DNA of 64,000 bases from Alcanivorax sp. (GTDB taxonomy: Bacteria; Pseudomonadota; Gammaproteobacteria; Pseudomonadales; Alcanivoracaceae): positions 2,979,933-3,043,932 of the forward strand of contig NZ_CP080267.1 of NCBI RefSeq assembly GCF_019431375.1. The letters are read 5' to 3'. Position 1 is the first letter of the stretch; each line of letters opens with the position of its first letter. Below, piece after piece: positions 8,845 through 15,545 of the stretch. Under the pieces are notes generated by a model that was not told the origin of the DNA, ran no database searches, and saw nothing but the letters and a program-made list of their open reading frames with translations. The position numbers and the translations under genes are program-made.

Positions 8845-8997
8845 AGCTACGGATTGGCACCCCCCGATCCCCCAGTACCCTCGTCGATCCGTAGCTTATT
8901 TGGACTCCCCAATCTCTCCCCAGAGGTTGGGGCGGCAAGCCTCCCTGGCAGCACAGTCGTTCCCTTCCCCCAAGATTGCTGCCAGGGATTTTTTTTT
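8845..8997 (+). ncRNA. Candidate small RNA, copy 1 of a tandem pair (ErsA-like locus)
   Basis: A ~153-nt predicted RNA with three stems. Stem I pairs AGCTACGGAT (8845-8854) with ATCCGTAGCT (8887-8896) around a C-rich loop containing CCCCCCGATCCCCCAGTACC. Stem II pairs CCCCAA-t-CTCT (from 8907) with AGAG-g-TTGGGG (to 8932) around CCCC. Stem III pairs CCCTGGCAGCA (8943-8953) with TGCTGCCAGGG (8977-8987), has a loop holding TTCCCTTCCCCC, and is followed by nine T, an intrinsic terminator. The second copy at 9288-9437 keeps the loops but changes stem bases in compensating pairs. It lies downstream of and convergent to engB, where Spot 42 (E. coli) and ErsA (Pseudomonas) are encoded. The C-rich loops suggest pairing with G-rich ribosome binding sites; that is inference. 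Confidence 0.8.
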
Positions 8998-9254
8998 GCC
9001 CGCCGCTTGTGTCGGAAGGCAATGGCAAACTGCAAATTCTTCGCGTTTTTTATACAGGTTCGCAGATTGTAATAAAGCAATCAGCGTGCCAGGTTTTCTG
9101 TTTGGCTATTAGTGCTTGCTGATCAGTGAGATAGGGGGCTTCCTTCGCGTTCAGCCAGGCCTCGCTGGCGCCCTGTCGTGGGACGGGAGTGCCCCTTAGT
9201 GCCAGTTTTGTGACGTACATCGACAGTCGGGCAAAAACAGGGAATGAAGGGCTG

Positions 9255-9283
9255 GAACTTTTCTGAAAAAACGGCAGTCTCTA
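9255..9283 (+). promoter_or_regulatory. Putative sigma-E/AlgU-type promoter of sRNA copy 2
   Basis: GAACTT at 9255-9260, a 17-base spacer, then TCTCTA at 9278-9283. Spacing and -35 are identical to the promoter of copy 1, and intervening sequence is partly conserved (AAAACGG). The predicted start is about 9288. Confidence 0.55.
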
Positions 9284-9287
9284 TAAG

Positions 9288-9437
9288 AGCGACGGGCCGG
9301 CCCCCCGATCCCCCAGTACCCTCACCGGTTCGTCGTGTTTTGCCCCGGCCTTCTTCCCCCAAAGAAGCCGGGGTGGCAAGCCCCCCCGGCAGCAAGTCGT
9401 TCCCTTCCCCCCAAGAATTGCTGCCGGGGATTTTTTT
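9288..9437 (+). ncRNA. Candidate small RNA, copy 2 of a tandem pair (ErsA-like locus)
   Basis: A ~150-nt paralogue of the RNA at 8845-8997. Stem I is CGACGGGCCGG (9290-9300) with CCGGTTCGTCG (9325-9335), 11 pairs including two G-U. The enclosed loop CCCCCCGATCCCCCAGTACC is identical to copy 1 although the stem bases differ. Stem II is CCCCGG...CTTCTT (from 9343) with AAGAAG-CCGGGG (to 9373) around a C5 loop. Stem III is CCCCGGCAGCA (9384-9394) with TGCTGCCGGGG (9419-9429), then T7; the T-A pair of copy 1 is C-G here. GGCAAGC between stems II and III is also conserved. Compensating changes argue that RNA structure, not a protein, is selected. Confidence 0.8.
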
Positions 9438-9448
9438 GTCTGGAGAAA

Positions 9449-9525
9449 AGTCGGACGTCTGAAGTCGGAGGTCTGACGCTAAAAGATGGCCTAGTCGTCC
9501 GACATCCGGCGATCGGCGTCTGACC
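9449..9525. repeat. Heptamer-armed hairpin element (GTCKGAN type) overlapping the engB 3' end
   Basis: The left arm at 9449-9478 has GTCGGAC, GTCTGAA, GTCGGAG, GTCTGAC units. The right arm at 9494-9525 (CGTCCGA, CATCCGG, CGATCGG, CGTCTGA) lies inside the last codons of engB, whose stop is at 9491-9493. The array is therefore translated as the EngB C-terminus. Same alphabet as 8148-8224. Confidence 0.75.
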
Positions 9526-10144
9526 CTATTTCCAGCCATTCCCCCAGTTTTTTCCAGGCCTCGTCGCAACCGGTGCCATTGGTGGCAGAGAACAATTGTA
9601 GTGACAGTGGTGCAGGATGGCCCTTGAGCTGGCTTTGCACCTTCAGCAGGGTGGATTTGGCAGCGCCGAACTTCAGTTTGTCGGCCTTGGTCATCAGGAT
9701 ATGGATGGGCATGTTGGCCTGGGCGGACCATTCCAGCATCAGCAGGTCGAAATCCTTGAGCGGATGACGAATATCCATCATCAGCACCAGCCCCACCAGC
9801 ACCTGGCGCTCGGCCAGATAGTGATCCAGGTGTTCCTGCCACTCGTTACGCTTGCTCTTGGCTACCTTGGCGTAGCCATAGCCGGGCAGATCCACCAGAC
9901 GCCGTTCGTCGTCCAGGGCAAAAAAGTTGATCAACTGGGTGCGGCCGGGGGTTTTGGAGGTTCGCGCCAGGGTTCTCTGGCCGGTCAGGCGGTTGATGGC
10001 GCTGGATTTGCCGGCGTTGGAGCGGCCGGCAAAGGCCACTTCCCGGCCTTCGTCAGGCGGGCACTGGTCCAGGCGCTGGGCACTTTGCAGGAAACTGGCC
10101 TGATGGAGCAGGATCTCTGCTGGATGCTTTTCACTGTTACCCAT
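9491..10144 (-). CDS. engB: Ribosome biogenesis GTP-binding protein EngB/YihA/YsxC
   Basis: A 217-residue TRAFAC-class GTPase needed for large ribosomal subunit assembly. Motifs visible in order: G1 GRSNAGKSS near residues 36-44, the threonine-containing switch region SKTPGRTQLINFF, G3 DLPGYG near 80, and G4 TKADK near 150. The start chosen at 10144 gives MGNSEKHPAEIL; longer in-frame extensions upstream would run across the divergent promoter of the cytochrome genes. The C-terminal residues (GSDADRRMSDD) are encoded by the right arm of a heptamer repeat, so the tail is probably not conserved. The gene is convergent with the tandem sRNAs and divergent from cytochrome c5. Confidence 0.93.
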   Translation of the reverse strand: MGNSEKHPAEILLHQASFLQSAQRLDQCPPDEGREVAFAGRSNAGKSSAINRLTGQRTLARTSKTPGRTQLINFFALDDERRLVDLPGYGYAKVAKSKRNEWQEHLDHYLAERQVLVGLVLMMDIRHPLKDFDLLMLEWSAQANMPIHILMTKADKLKFGAAKSTLLKVQSQLKGHPAPLSLQLFSATNGTGCDEAWKKLGEWLEIGSDADRRMSDD

Positions 10145-10167
10145 AACCTTACCCTTCACATGGAATA

Positions 10168-10196
10168 TGACGGCGCGTGCCAGACTGGTATATAAT
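10168..10196 (+). promoter_or_regulatory. Putative sigma-70 promoter for the cytochrome c genes
   Basis: TGACGG at 10168-10173, 17-base spacer, TATAAT at 10191-10196, upstream of the cytochrome c5 gene in the engB-cytochrome divergent gap. Confidence 0.55.
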
Positions 10197-10313
10197 CCCG
10201 TCCGCCTGGCCCTCCTGGCGGTTGCCAGGGCGGTCGACGTTCTACAAGGGTTTGACGGGAAAGGCAAATCCACACTTCGCCAGCGGTTGACGCCAGCATA
10301 GCAGAGGTAGGAT

Positions 10314-10607
10314 ATGAAGGGTTTGGTAGCAGGTATTGCATTGATCATGATGGCAGGAGCGGCCAGCGCCGCCACCGTGGAAGAGCGCTATAACAGTAGC
10401 TGCACCTTCTGCCATACTTCCGGCGCAGCCGGTGCCCCCAAGGCTCACGATGAAGCCGCCTGGAAACCGTTGCGTGCTAAAGGCATGGATACCCTGGTCA
10501 AGCACGTGAAGGAAGGGTTCAACGCCATGCCGCCCAAAGGCATGTGCAACGACTGTAGCGACGACGAATACCGTGCTCTGATTGAGTACATGTCCAAAAG
10601 CAAATAA
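10314..10607 (+). CDS. Cytochrome c5 family monoheme protein
   Basis: A 97-residue exported monoheme cytochrome. An N-terminal signal peptide ends near Ala19-Ala20 (AGAASAA). The heme-binding CTFCH motif is at residues 30-34. FNAMPPKGMCNDCSDDE near residues 66-82 carries the candidate Met axial ligand and the extra cysteine pair typical of class I c5-type proteins. It should act in the periplasm as an electron carrier. It is followed after 23 bases by the cytochrome c4 gene in the same direction, so the two are probably co-transcribed from the promoter at 10168-10196. Confidence 0.9.
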   Translation: MKGLVAGIALIMMAGAASAATVEERYNSSCTFCHTSGAAGAPKAHDEAAWKPLRAKGMDTLVKHVKEGFNAMPPKGMCNDCSDDEYRALIEYMSKSK

Positions 10608-10630
10608 GACGCTGTACGAAAGGATAGGCC

Positions 10631-11284
10631 ATGAAGTTTTTCAAACTGTTCGTGCTGATGGCGGCTGCCGTAGTAGCCAACCCGACTCTGGCTGCAGGCG
10701 ATGCTGAGGCTGGTGAAGCAAAAGCCGCTCCCTGTGCCGCTTGTCACGGCCCCGGTGGTAGCAAGCCGATTGCTGGTAACTACCCGAAACTGGCGGGTCA
10801 GGGTGAAGCCTACCTGGTCAAGCAGCTTCAGGATTACAAGTCCGGTAAACGTGAAAATGCCATCATGGCCGGCCAGGCGGCCAACCTGAGTGAGCAGGAC
10901 ATGGCGGATCTGGGGGCGTATTATGCTTCTCAGGAAGCGCAATCCGGTCAGGCTGACCCGGAATGGGTAGAGCAGGGAGCCAAACTGTATCGCGGTGGGG
11001 ATGCAGCTAATGGTCTGCCTGCATGCTCCGGTTGCCATGGCCCTGCAGGGCAGGGTATTGATGGCGCCAAGTATCCGCACCTGGCTGGTCAGAATGCCCA
11101 GTATGTGGAAGATCAGCTGAAGGCTTTCCGTGCCGCTGGCCGTAATGACCTGGGCGATAACGTGGTCAAGCGCACCAACGATACCGATGGTGACGCCCCA
11201 GGCATGATGCAGACCGTTGCTGCCAAAATGAGTGACTCCCAGATCAAGGCGGTAGCCAGCTACATTGCTGGTTTGTCCAAATAG
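10631..11284 (+). CDS. Cytochrome c4, periplasmic diheme protein
   Basis: A 217-residue exported diheme cytochrome with a signal peptide ending near Ala22. It has two homologous cytochrome domains with heme motifs CAACH (residues 35-39) and CSGCH (132-136). Each domain contains the c4-type phrase YPKLAGQ or YPHLAGQ. Cytochromes c4 transfer electrons to terminal oxidases, especially cbb3, on the periplasmic side of the membrane; that role is from family knowledge. It lies directly downstream of cytochrome c5 and is followed by an intrinsic terminator at 11310-11335. The engB-c5-c4 arrangement is familiar from Pseudomonas-like genomes. Confidence 0.93.
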   Translation: MKFFKLFVLMAAAVVANPTLAAGDAEAGEAKAAPCAACHGPGGSKPIAGNYPKLAGQGEAYLVKQLQDYKSGKRENAIMAGQAANLSEQDMADLGAYYASQEAQSGQADPEWVEQGAKLYRGGDAANGLPACSGCHGPAGQGIDGAKYPHLAGQNAQYVEDQLKAFRAAGRNDLGDNVVKRTNDTDGDAPGMMQTVAAKMSDSQIKAVASYIAGLSK

Positions 11285-11309
11285 ATCTGATTGGTTACGG
11301 TTTGTAGAA

Positions 11310-11335
11310 AAGGCAGCCTGCGGGCTGCCTTTTTC
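11310..11335 (+). terminator. Intrinsic terminator after cytochrome c4
   Basis: GGCAGCC-TGC-GGGCTGCC hairpin followed by TTTTT, 26 bases after the c4 stop. Confidence 0.9.
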
Positions 11336-11456
11336 GTTGTTATCATGAAAAGATAAATGATTCTCCCTGCATCGATGTGTTTTTACTCGGCGGCGGGAGA
11401 AAATAATGATTCCGGCGGTCATACCGTGCGGAGACCAACAATAAGGAGATGAACCC

Positions 11457-12092
11457 ATGCTTCGCTTTGTGACGGCTTTGCTGATGAGTCTGGGCCTGGC
11501 AACCGCTGCGGTTGCAGCCGACGAACATGCCCGTTTTGCCGTGGACACCCATTACAAGATTCTGGATGTGCCCGGCAATGTGAGTGACCCCAGCAAGGTG
11601 GAAGTGCGGGAGTTTTTCTCCTACGCCTGCCCCCACTGTTACTCCCTGGAACCGGCGGTAGACACGTGGCTGGAATCCAAGCCGGACTATATTGATTACG
11701 TGCGCACCCCGGTGCTGTTCCTGCGTAACGCCGAGCCGCTGGCTCGTGCTTACTATATCGAGGAAACCCTGGGCCTGGTGGATGAAGTCCACGGTCCCCT
11801 GTTTGATGCCATTCACAAGCACCGTGAGCCGCTGTTCAATGAGCCGGCATTGGCCAACTTCTTCCGTAAATACGGCGTGGAGCCGGACAAGTTCAACCGT
11901 CTGTACAGCTCCTTTGGTGTGTCCACCAAGGTGCGTCAGGCGGAGGCGCTGACCAAGGAATACAAGATTCCGGGCGTGCCCAACTTTGTTGTTAACGGCA
12001 AGTACCTGGTGTTGCGCGAGAACCTGAAGACCACCGGCGAGCTGTTCGAGGTCATCGAGTATCTGGCCAACAAGGAAAGGACTGGCGGTTGA
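11457..12092 (+). CDS. dsbA: Thiol:disulfide interchange protein DsbA
   Basis: A 211-residue periplasmic disulfide oxidase. The signal peptide ends near Ala21 (ATAAVAA). The thioredoxin-fold active site CPHC is at residues 58-61 within FFSYACPHCYSLEP, and the cis-proline loop is GVPNFVVNG near residue 180. Length and motif match DsbA of Pseudomonas-like bacteria. It introduces disulfides into exported proteins and is reoxidised by DsbB. An EEP hydrolase gene starts four bases after the stop, an arrangement also known in pseudomonads. An AATAAGGAG ribosome binding site precedes the ATG. Confidence 0.94.
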   Translation: MLRFVTALLMSLGLATAAVAADEHARFAVDTHYKILDVPGNVSDPSKVEVREFFSYACPHCYSLEPAVDTWLESKPDYIDYVRTPVLFLRNAEPLARAYYIEETLGLVDEVHGPLFDAIHKHREPLFNEPALANFFRKYGVEPDKFNRLYSSFGVSTKVRQAEALTKEYKIPGVPNFVVNGKYLVLRENLKTTGELFEVIEYLANKERTGG

Positions 12093-12095
12093 TTC

Positions 12096-12998
12096 ATGCT
12101 GCTGGACCGTGCCCGCAATGCTTATCGTGACTGGAAAGCCCGCCCTGCGGGCTTTTCCTTCGCTCGGGAAGGCGTGCGACGGACTCGCCAGACCCGTGAA
12201 ATCATCCTCCCGGAAAAGAGCATCAAGCTGCTCAGTTTCAATATCCAGGCCGGCATCGGCAGCCAGAAATTTGGCGATTACATCACCGGTAGCTGGAAAC
12301 ACCTGGTAGCGCATCCGCGCAGCGTGGAAACCATCGAACAGATTGCCGAAGTGCTGAGCCACTTTGATGTGGTGGGGCTGCAGGAAGTGGATGGTGGCAG
12401 CCTGCGGTCACGCAACATGAATCAGCTGGTTCACCTGGCATCGCTGGGCGATTTCGCCTTCTGGCACCAGCAACTCAACCGCAATCTGGGCCGTCTCGGC
12501 CAGTTCAGCAATGGTTTCCTCAGTCGCCATCAGCCCTTCGAGGTGAAGGATCATCGGTTACCCGGTCTGCCCGGGCGTGGTGCCATCATCATCAAGTATG
12601 GTCATCCTATCCAGCCTCTGGTGGTGGTGGTTGCCCATCTTGCCCTTGGCGAGAAGGTGCGCAATACCCAGTTGGCTTACCTGACCCGGTTGCTTGAAGG
12701 CTACAAGTATGTGGTGATGATGGGGGATTTCAATTGCCGTCTGGAGCACCTGGAAGCATCCCCTCTGGCAAGCCTGGGGCTGCGGACTGTGGAGGCCGAT
12801 AACCTCAATACCTACCCGAGCTGGGCCCCGGATCGGCACATCGACCACATTCTTCTGTCAGCGGCACTGCAAAGTCGTCACACACGCGTACTTGACGACT
12901 GCCTGCTGTCCGACCACCTGCCTCTGGCCACGGAAATTCTGGTCCCGGATGAGGTGATTGCGGCAACGCGGGAGCACCGGCTGCCGCTGATTAGTTAA
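12096..12998 (+). CDS. Endonuclease/exonuclease/phosphatase family protein
   Basis: A 300-residue EEP-fold hydrolase. Conserved blocks are LLSFNIQAGIG (~44-54), GLQEVDGG (~94, metal-binding Glu), VVMMGDFNC (~206-214), HIDHILLS (~248) and the C-terminal SDHLPLATEI (~273, catalytic His). There is no signal peptide. The substrate (nucleic acid or a phosphodiester) is unknown. It begins four bases after dsbA. A terminator-like hairpin (12135-12158) falls inside the first 20 codons, so translation may actually begin further downstream, for example at a GTG near 12174. The stop codon TAA (12996-12998) lies inside the left arm of a heptamer repeat. Confidence 0.85.
   Translation: MLLDRARNAYRDWKARPAGFSFAREGVRRTRQTREIILPEKSIKLLSFNIQAGIGSQKFGDYITGSWKHLVAHPRSVETIEQIAEVLSHFDVVGLQEVDGGSLRSRNMNQLVHLASLGDFAFWHQQLNRNLGRLGQFSNGFLSRHQPFEVKDHRLPGLPGRGAIIIKYGHPIQPLVVVVAHLALGEKVRNTQLAYLTRLLEGYKYVVMMGDFNCRLEHLEASPLASLGLRTVEADNLNTYPSWAPDRHIDHILLSAALQSRHTRVLDDCLLSDHLPLATEILVPDEVIAATREHRLPLIS
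12135..12158 (+). terminator. Terminator-like hairpin inside the EEP 5' coding region
   Basis: AAAGCCCGC-CCT-GCGGGCTTT followed by TTCCTT, 43 bases after the dsbA stop. It could end dsbA transcripts or attenuate read-through into the EEP gene. The T-tract is weak. Confidence 0.5.
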
Positions 12999-13149
12999 CA
13001 GTTAACAGTGAACAGTTAATAGTTCGCGATTGAGTTTATGGGTTGCTCCAGCCTTTGAGGCCGCGCCAGATTATGGGTCGCGGCCTCTTGCGTTGGGGGC
13101 CAGGAAACGTTGCCCGCGCCGCTGTTAACTGTTCACTCTTCACTGTTAA
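12993..13149. repeat. Heptamer-armed hairpin element (AGTKAAY type)
   Basis: The left arm at 12993-13022 is AGTTAAC, AGTTAAC, AGTGAAC, AGTTAAT, then a TTCGCGA junction. The right arm at 13122-13149 is CTGTTAA, CTGTTCA, CTCTTCA, CTGTTAA, preceded by CCCGCGCC. The ~99-base core contains its own pairing (GAGGCCGCG at ~13058 with CGCGGCCTC at ~13079). The left arm supplies the stop codon of the EEP gene. Confidence 0.85.
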
Positions 13150-13184
13150 ATATGGGGTCCCATTACCGGCCCATGGGGAAAAAC

Positions 13185-13682
13185 ATGAAGCGAATGCTCT
13201 GGCTGCTTTGCTTGCTGCTGCCCGGCGCGGTGCTTGCTGATTGCCCGCGGGTGGCTGGTCAGGAAGATGATCGGCGTGCCAATGCGGGCTGTTTGATTCT
13301 GCATGAGGACAAGGTGCTGCTGATTACCCATCGCTGGGGCGGCAAGCTGGGGGTGCCGGGCGGTACTCGTGAAGCCGATGAGCTGGCCCAGTGTACGGCG
13401 CACCGGGAGACCTATGAGGAAACCGGGCTGGATGTGACCGTGGGCCGGCGTCTCAGAGTGATGAAAAACGGGTTCCATCTCTATGACTGCAAGCCGGCGT
13501 GCTCACCGGAAAAGCCGGATGTGCCCACTGCCGGCCGCCTGGAAGTGAAGGCGATCGGCTGGTATCGAGTGGATGAACTGGATAAGGAGAACTGGCGTTT
13601 CTCCTATCAGTTCGAGGACTTCAAGGAATTGCTGCGTGAGCAGGTCGACTCCAGCGTTGCGCCCCAACAGAACGGGTGCTGA
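13185..13682 (+). CDS. Exported Nudix hydrolase
   Basis: A 165-residue protein with an N-terminal hydrophobic signal sequence (MKRMLWLLCLLLPGAVLA) ending near residue 18. It has a complete Nudix box: Gly60-x5-Glu66-x7-Arg74-Glu75-x2-Glu78-Glu79-x-Gly81. Nudix enzymes cleave nucleoside diphosphates linked to other moieties. Most are cytoplasmic, so the signal sequence, if real, is unusual and points to a periplasmic substrate. The start at 13185 has GGGGA seven bases upstream; a 25-residue longer reading begins inside the preceding repeat element and is less likely. Three further cysteines (26, 70 and two in the CKPAC segment) could form disulfides in the periplasm. Confidence 0.85.
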   Translation: MKRMLWLLCLLLPGAVLADCPRVAGQEDDRRANAGCLILHEDKVLLITHRWGGKLGVPGGTREADELAQCTAHRETYEETGLDVTVGRRLRVMKNGFHLYDCKPACSPEKPDVPTAGRLEVKAIGWYRVDELDKENWRFSYQFEDFKELLREQVDSSVAPQQNGC

Positions 13683-13839
13683 GCTGACAGCTTCATCACG
13701 GTAGCCTGGATACACTGTTTGTCCTGACTGGCGGTGCTGCTGTGGGTGCCTGGTCGGTTTCATTGAAGCGGTGACATCTCGCCAGGTCTTCTGTCATGGT
13801 GCAGTTGATTGTGAATGTCGGGGTGACAGGAGGAGGGGA

Positions 13840-15534
13840 ATGACGGGGTTTTCCACATCGGATCTGGCCTTGCTGTTGTATCAGGCTGCTCAGGATAAAA
13901 ATCGTTGGCCGGCGTTGGTGGCGGCACTGCAGGAAACCGCCAACCCCTTTGACGACGATGCCATCTACCAGAATCCTGTGGCCAGACGGGAACTGCTTGA
14001 GCAACTGCTGCCCCATATCCGCCAGGCGCTGGACATGGCTGACCGGTTCGAGTCCCAGGCGGTGTCGCAGAATTTGCTGGATCGCACGCTGGAAATGCTG
14101 CCGATGGGGGTGGCGTTGCTCGATGACCGGTTGAATATCATCATGTTGAACCAGCAGGCTGATCGCACCCTGGCAGAACATGAAATGCTGGCCAATCATG
14201 ATGGCCATTTCCGGATCAATAATCGTGAGCAGCATAAACTGCTCCATCACTATATCGCGCAGTCTCTCAACGAAGGCAGCAGCCATGCCTTGATGTTGTC
14301 CCCGGGGGATCCTCGCTCCGTCTCCCTGCTGGTATGTCCGGCAGATCTGGTAAAAGACAGGGACGACAATGACCCCCCGGCGGTCACCCTGTTTTTATCC
14401 AATCCTGAGTTCCAGTCCTTGATTGATGAGCAAACGCTGATCGACCTGTATCAGTTGTCGGCAGCGGAGGCAGATCTCACTCGGGACCTGATTCATGGCT
14501 ATGATCTGCGCAGCATTGCCCAGCGCCGTCAGGTCTCGGAGCAGACGGTACGAACCCAGTTAAAATCCGTTTTCCGAAAAACGGAAACGGCCCGGCAGGC
14601 AGAGTTGGTGTCGCTGGTACTGTCCGGTCTGGCACCTCTCAGGGGTAGAGAGTCGATAACCGGAAACGTAGCTGATGAGATCGGTGAAGCGACGGGGTTA
14701 CGTTATTGCAAAGGCGCCCATGGTCAGCGGCTCTGTTTTGCGGAGTACGGTGATCCGCAGGGGGTGGCGGTGATGTTCTGTCACAGTGTGCGTGGCTCCC
14801 GTCTGGAGGTGCCTGGCGGTGACAGTGTGTTGCGGGACATGCAGATTCGCCTGATTATCGTCGAGCGCCCAGGTTATGGTGAGTCGGAGGCGCTGACCGA
14901 GCGGACGGTGGATGATCTGGCGGAGGACATGCGATGCCTGGCCGATCATCTGGGGCTGCCGCAATTCCATCTGTTGGGTTACTCGCTGGGCGGATTCCTG
15001 GCCTTGCATTGCGCGGCCCGGTTGGGAGACCGAGTCAGCCGTCTGGGGCTGGTTTCCAGTCTGGCTCCTCCGGGTGGGGAGGCGGGTAAACCGTTGAAGG
15101 GCATGATGCGCCTGGCTGTTGCTCTGGCTGACAAGGCGCCGGGCCTGGCTGAGACTGTTCTGGACCATATGGCTCGCACGATTCTGAAAAACCCTCGCCG
15201 CCATTTGGGATCGTCGGTGGACCGCAAACTGCTTGCCGAACTGGGTCATCAGGAACGTTATTTGCTGGCGCTGAGAGAGTCGTGCCGGCAGGGTTCCATG
15301 GGATTCGTTCAGGACTTGCAGGCAGTGGCACGCACGCCGCTCCCGGAACCATCATCACTGACGCTGCCAGTGTATCTCTGGCATGGCGAACAGGATGGGC
15401 AGGTGCCCGCTGATCAGGCAATACAACTTGATCGTTGGTTAACCAACAGTGAACTAACCCTGTTGCCGGATGGTGGTCACTTTTTTATCTATTCCCGGTG
15501 GCCGCAGATTCTGGCCAGCTTTGTGGCTGAGTAA
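13840..15534 (+). CDS. LuxR-type HTH regulator fused to an alpha/beta hydrolase (catalytic form)
   Basis: A 564-residue fusion protein. Residues ~80-190 form a PAS-like sensory region (LPMGVALLDDRLNIIMLNQQAD). Residues ~203-260 are a LuxR/GerE helix-turn-helix (LSAAEADLTRDLIHG...SEQTVRTQLKSVFRKT). Residues ~295-563 are an alpha/beta hydrolase with a full triad: Ser382 in GYSLGG, Asp519 in WHGEQDG, His547 in DGGHFF. The start at 13840 follows a perfect AGGAGGGG. It is convergent with a paralogue (15546-17228), with only 11 bases between the stops. A regulator carrying a hydrolase domain could sense or consume an ester, acyl or lactone ligand; that is inference. No target promoter is evident nearby. 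Confidence 0.85.
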   Translation: MTGFSTSDLALLLYQAAQDKNRWPALVAALQETANPFDDDAIYQNPVARRELLEQLLPHIRQALDMADRFESQAVSQNLLDRTLEMLPMGVALLDDRLNIIMLNQQADRTLAEHEMLANHDGHFRINNREQHKLLHHYIAQSLNEGSSHALMLSPGDPRSVSLLVCPADLVKDRDDNDPPAVTLFLSNPEFQSLIDEQTLIDLYQLSAAEADLTRDLIHGYDLRSIAQRRQVSEQTVRTQLKSVFRKTETARQAELVSLVLSGLAPLRGRESITGNVADEIGEATGLRYCKGAHGQRLCFAEYGDPQGVAVMFCHSVRGSRLEVPGGDSVLRDMQIRLIIVERPGYGESEALTERTVDDLAEDMRCLADHLGLPQFHLLGYSLGGFLALHCAARLGDRVSRLGLVSSLAPPGGEAGKPLKGMMRLAVALADKAPGLAETVLDHMARTILKNPRRHLGSSVDRKLLAELGHQERYLLALRESCRQGSMGFVQDLQAVARTPLPEPSSLTLPVYLWHGEQDGQVPADQAIQLDRWLTNSELTLLPDGGHFFIYSRWPQILASFVAE

Positions 15535-15545
15535 GGCCGTCGTGA

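Noticed and set aside
8753..9112. Several short open frames over the sRNA copies
   Set aside because: They run across stems, loops and terminator T-runs. The pattern of change between copies conserves base pairs, not amino acids.
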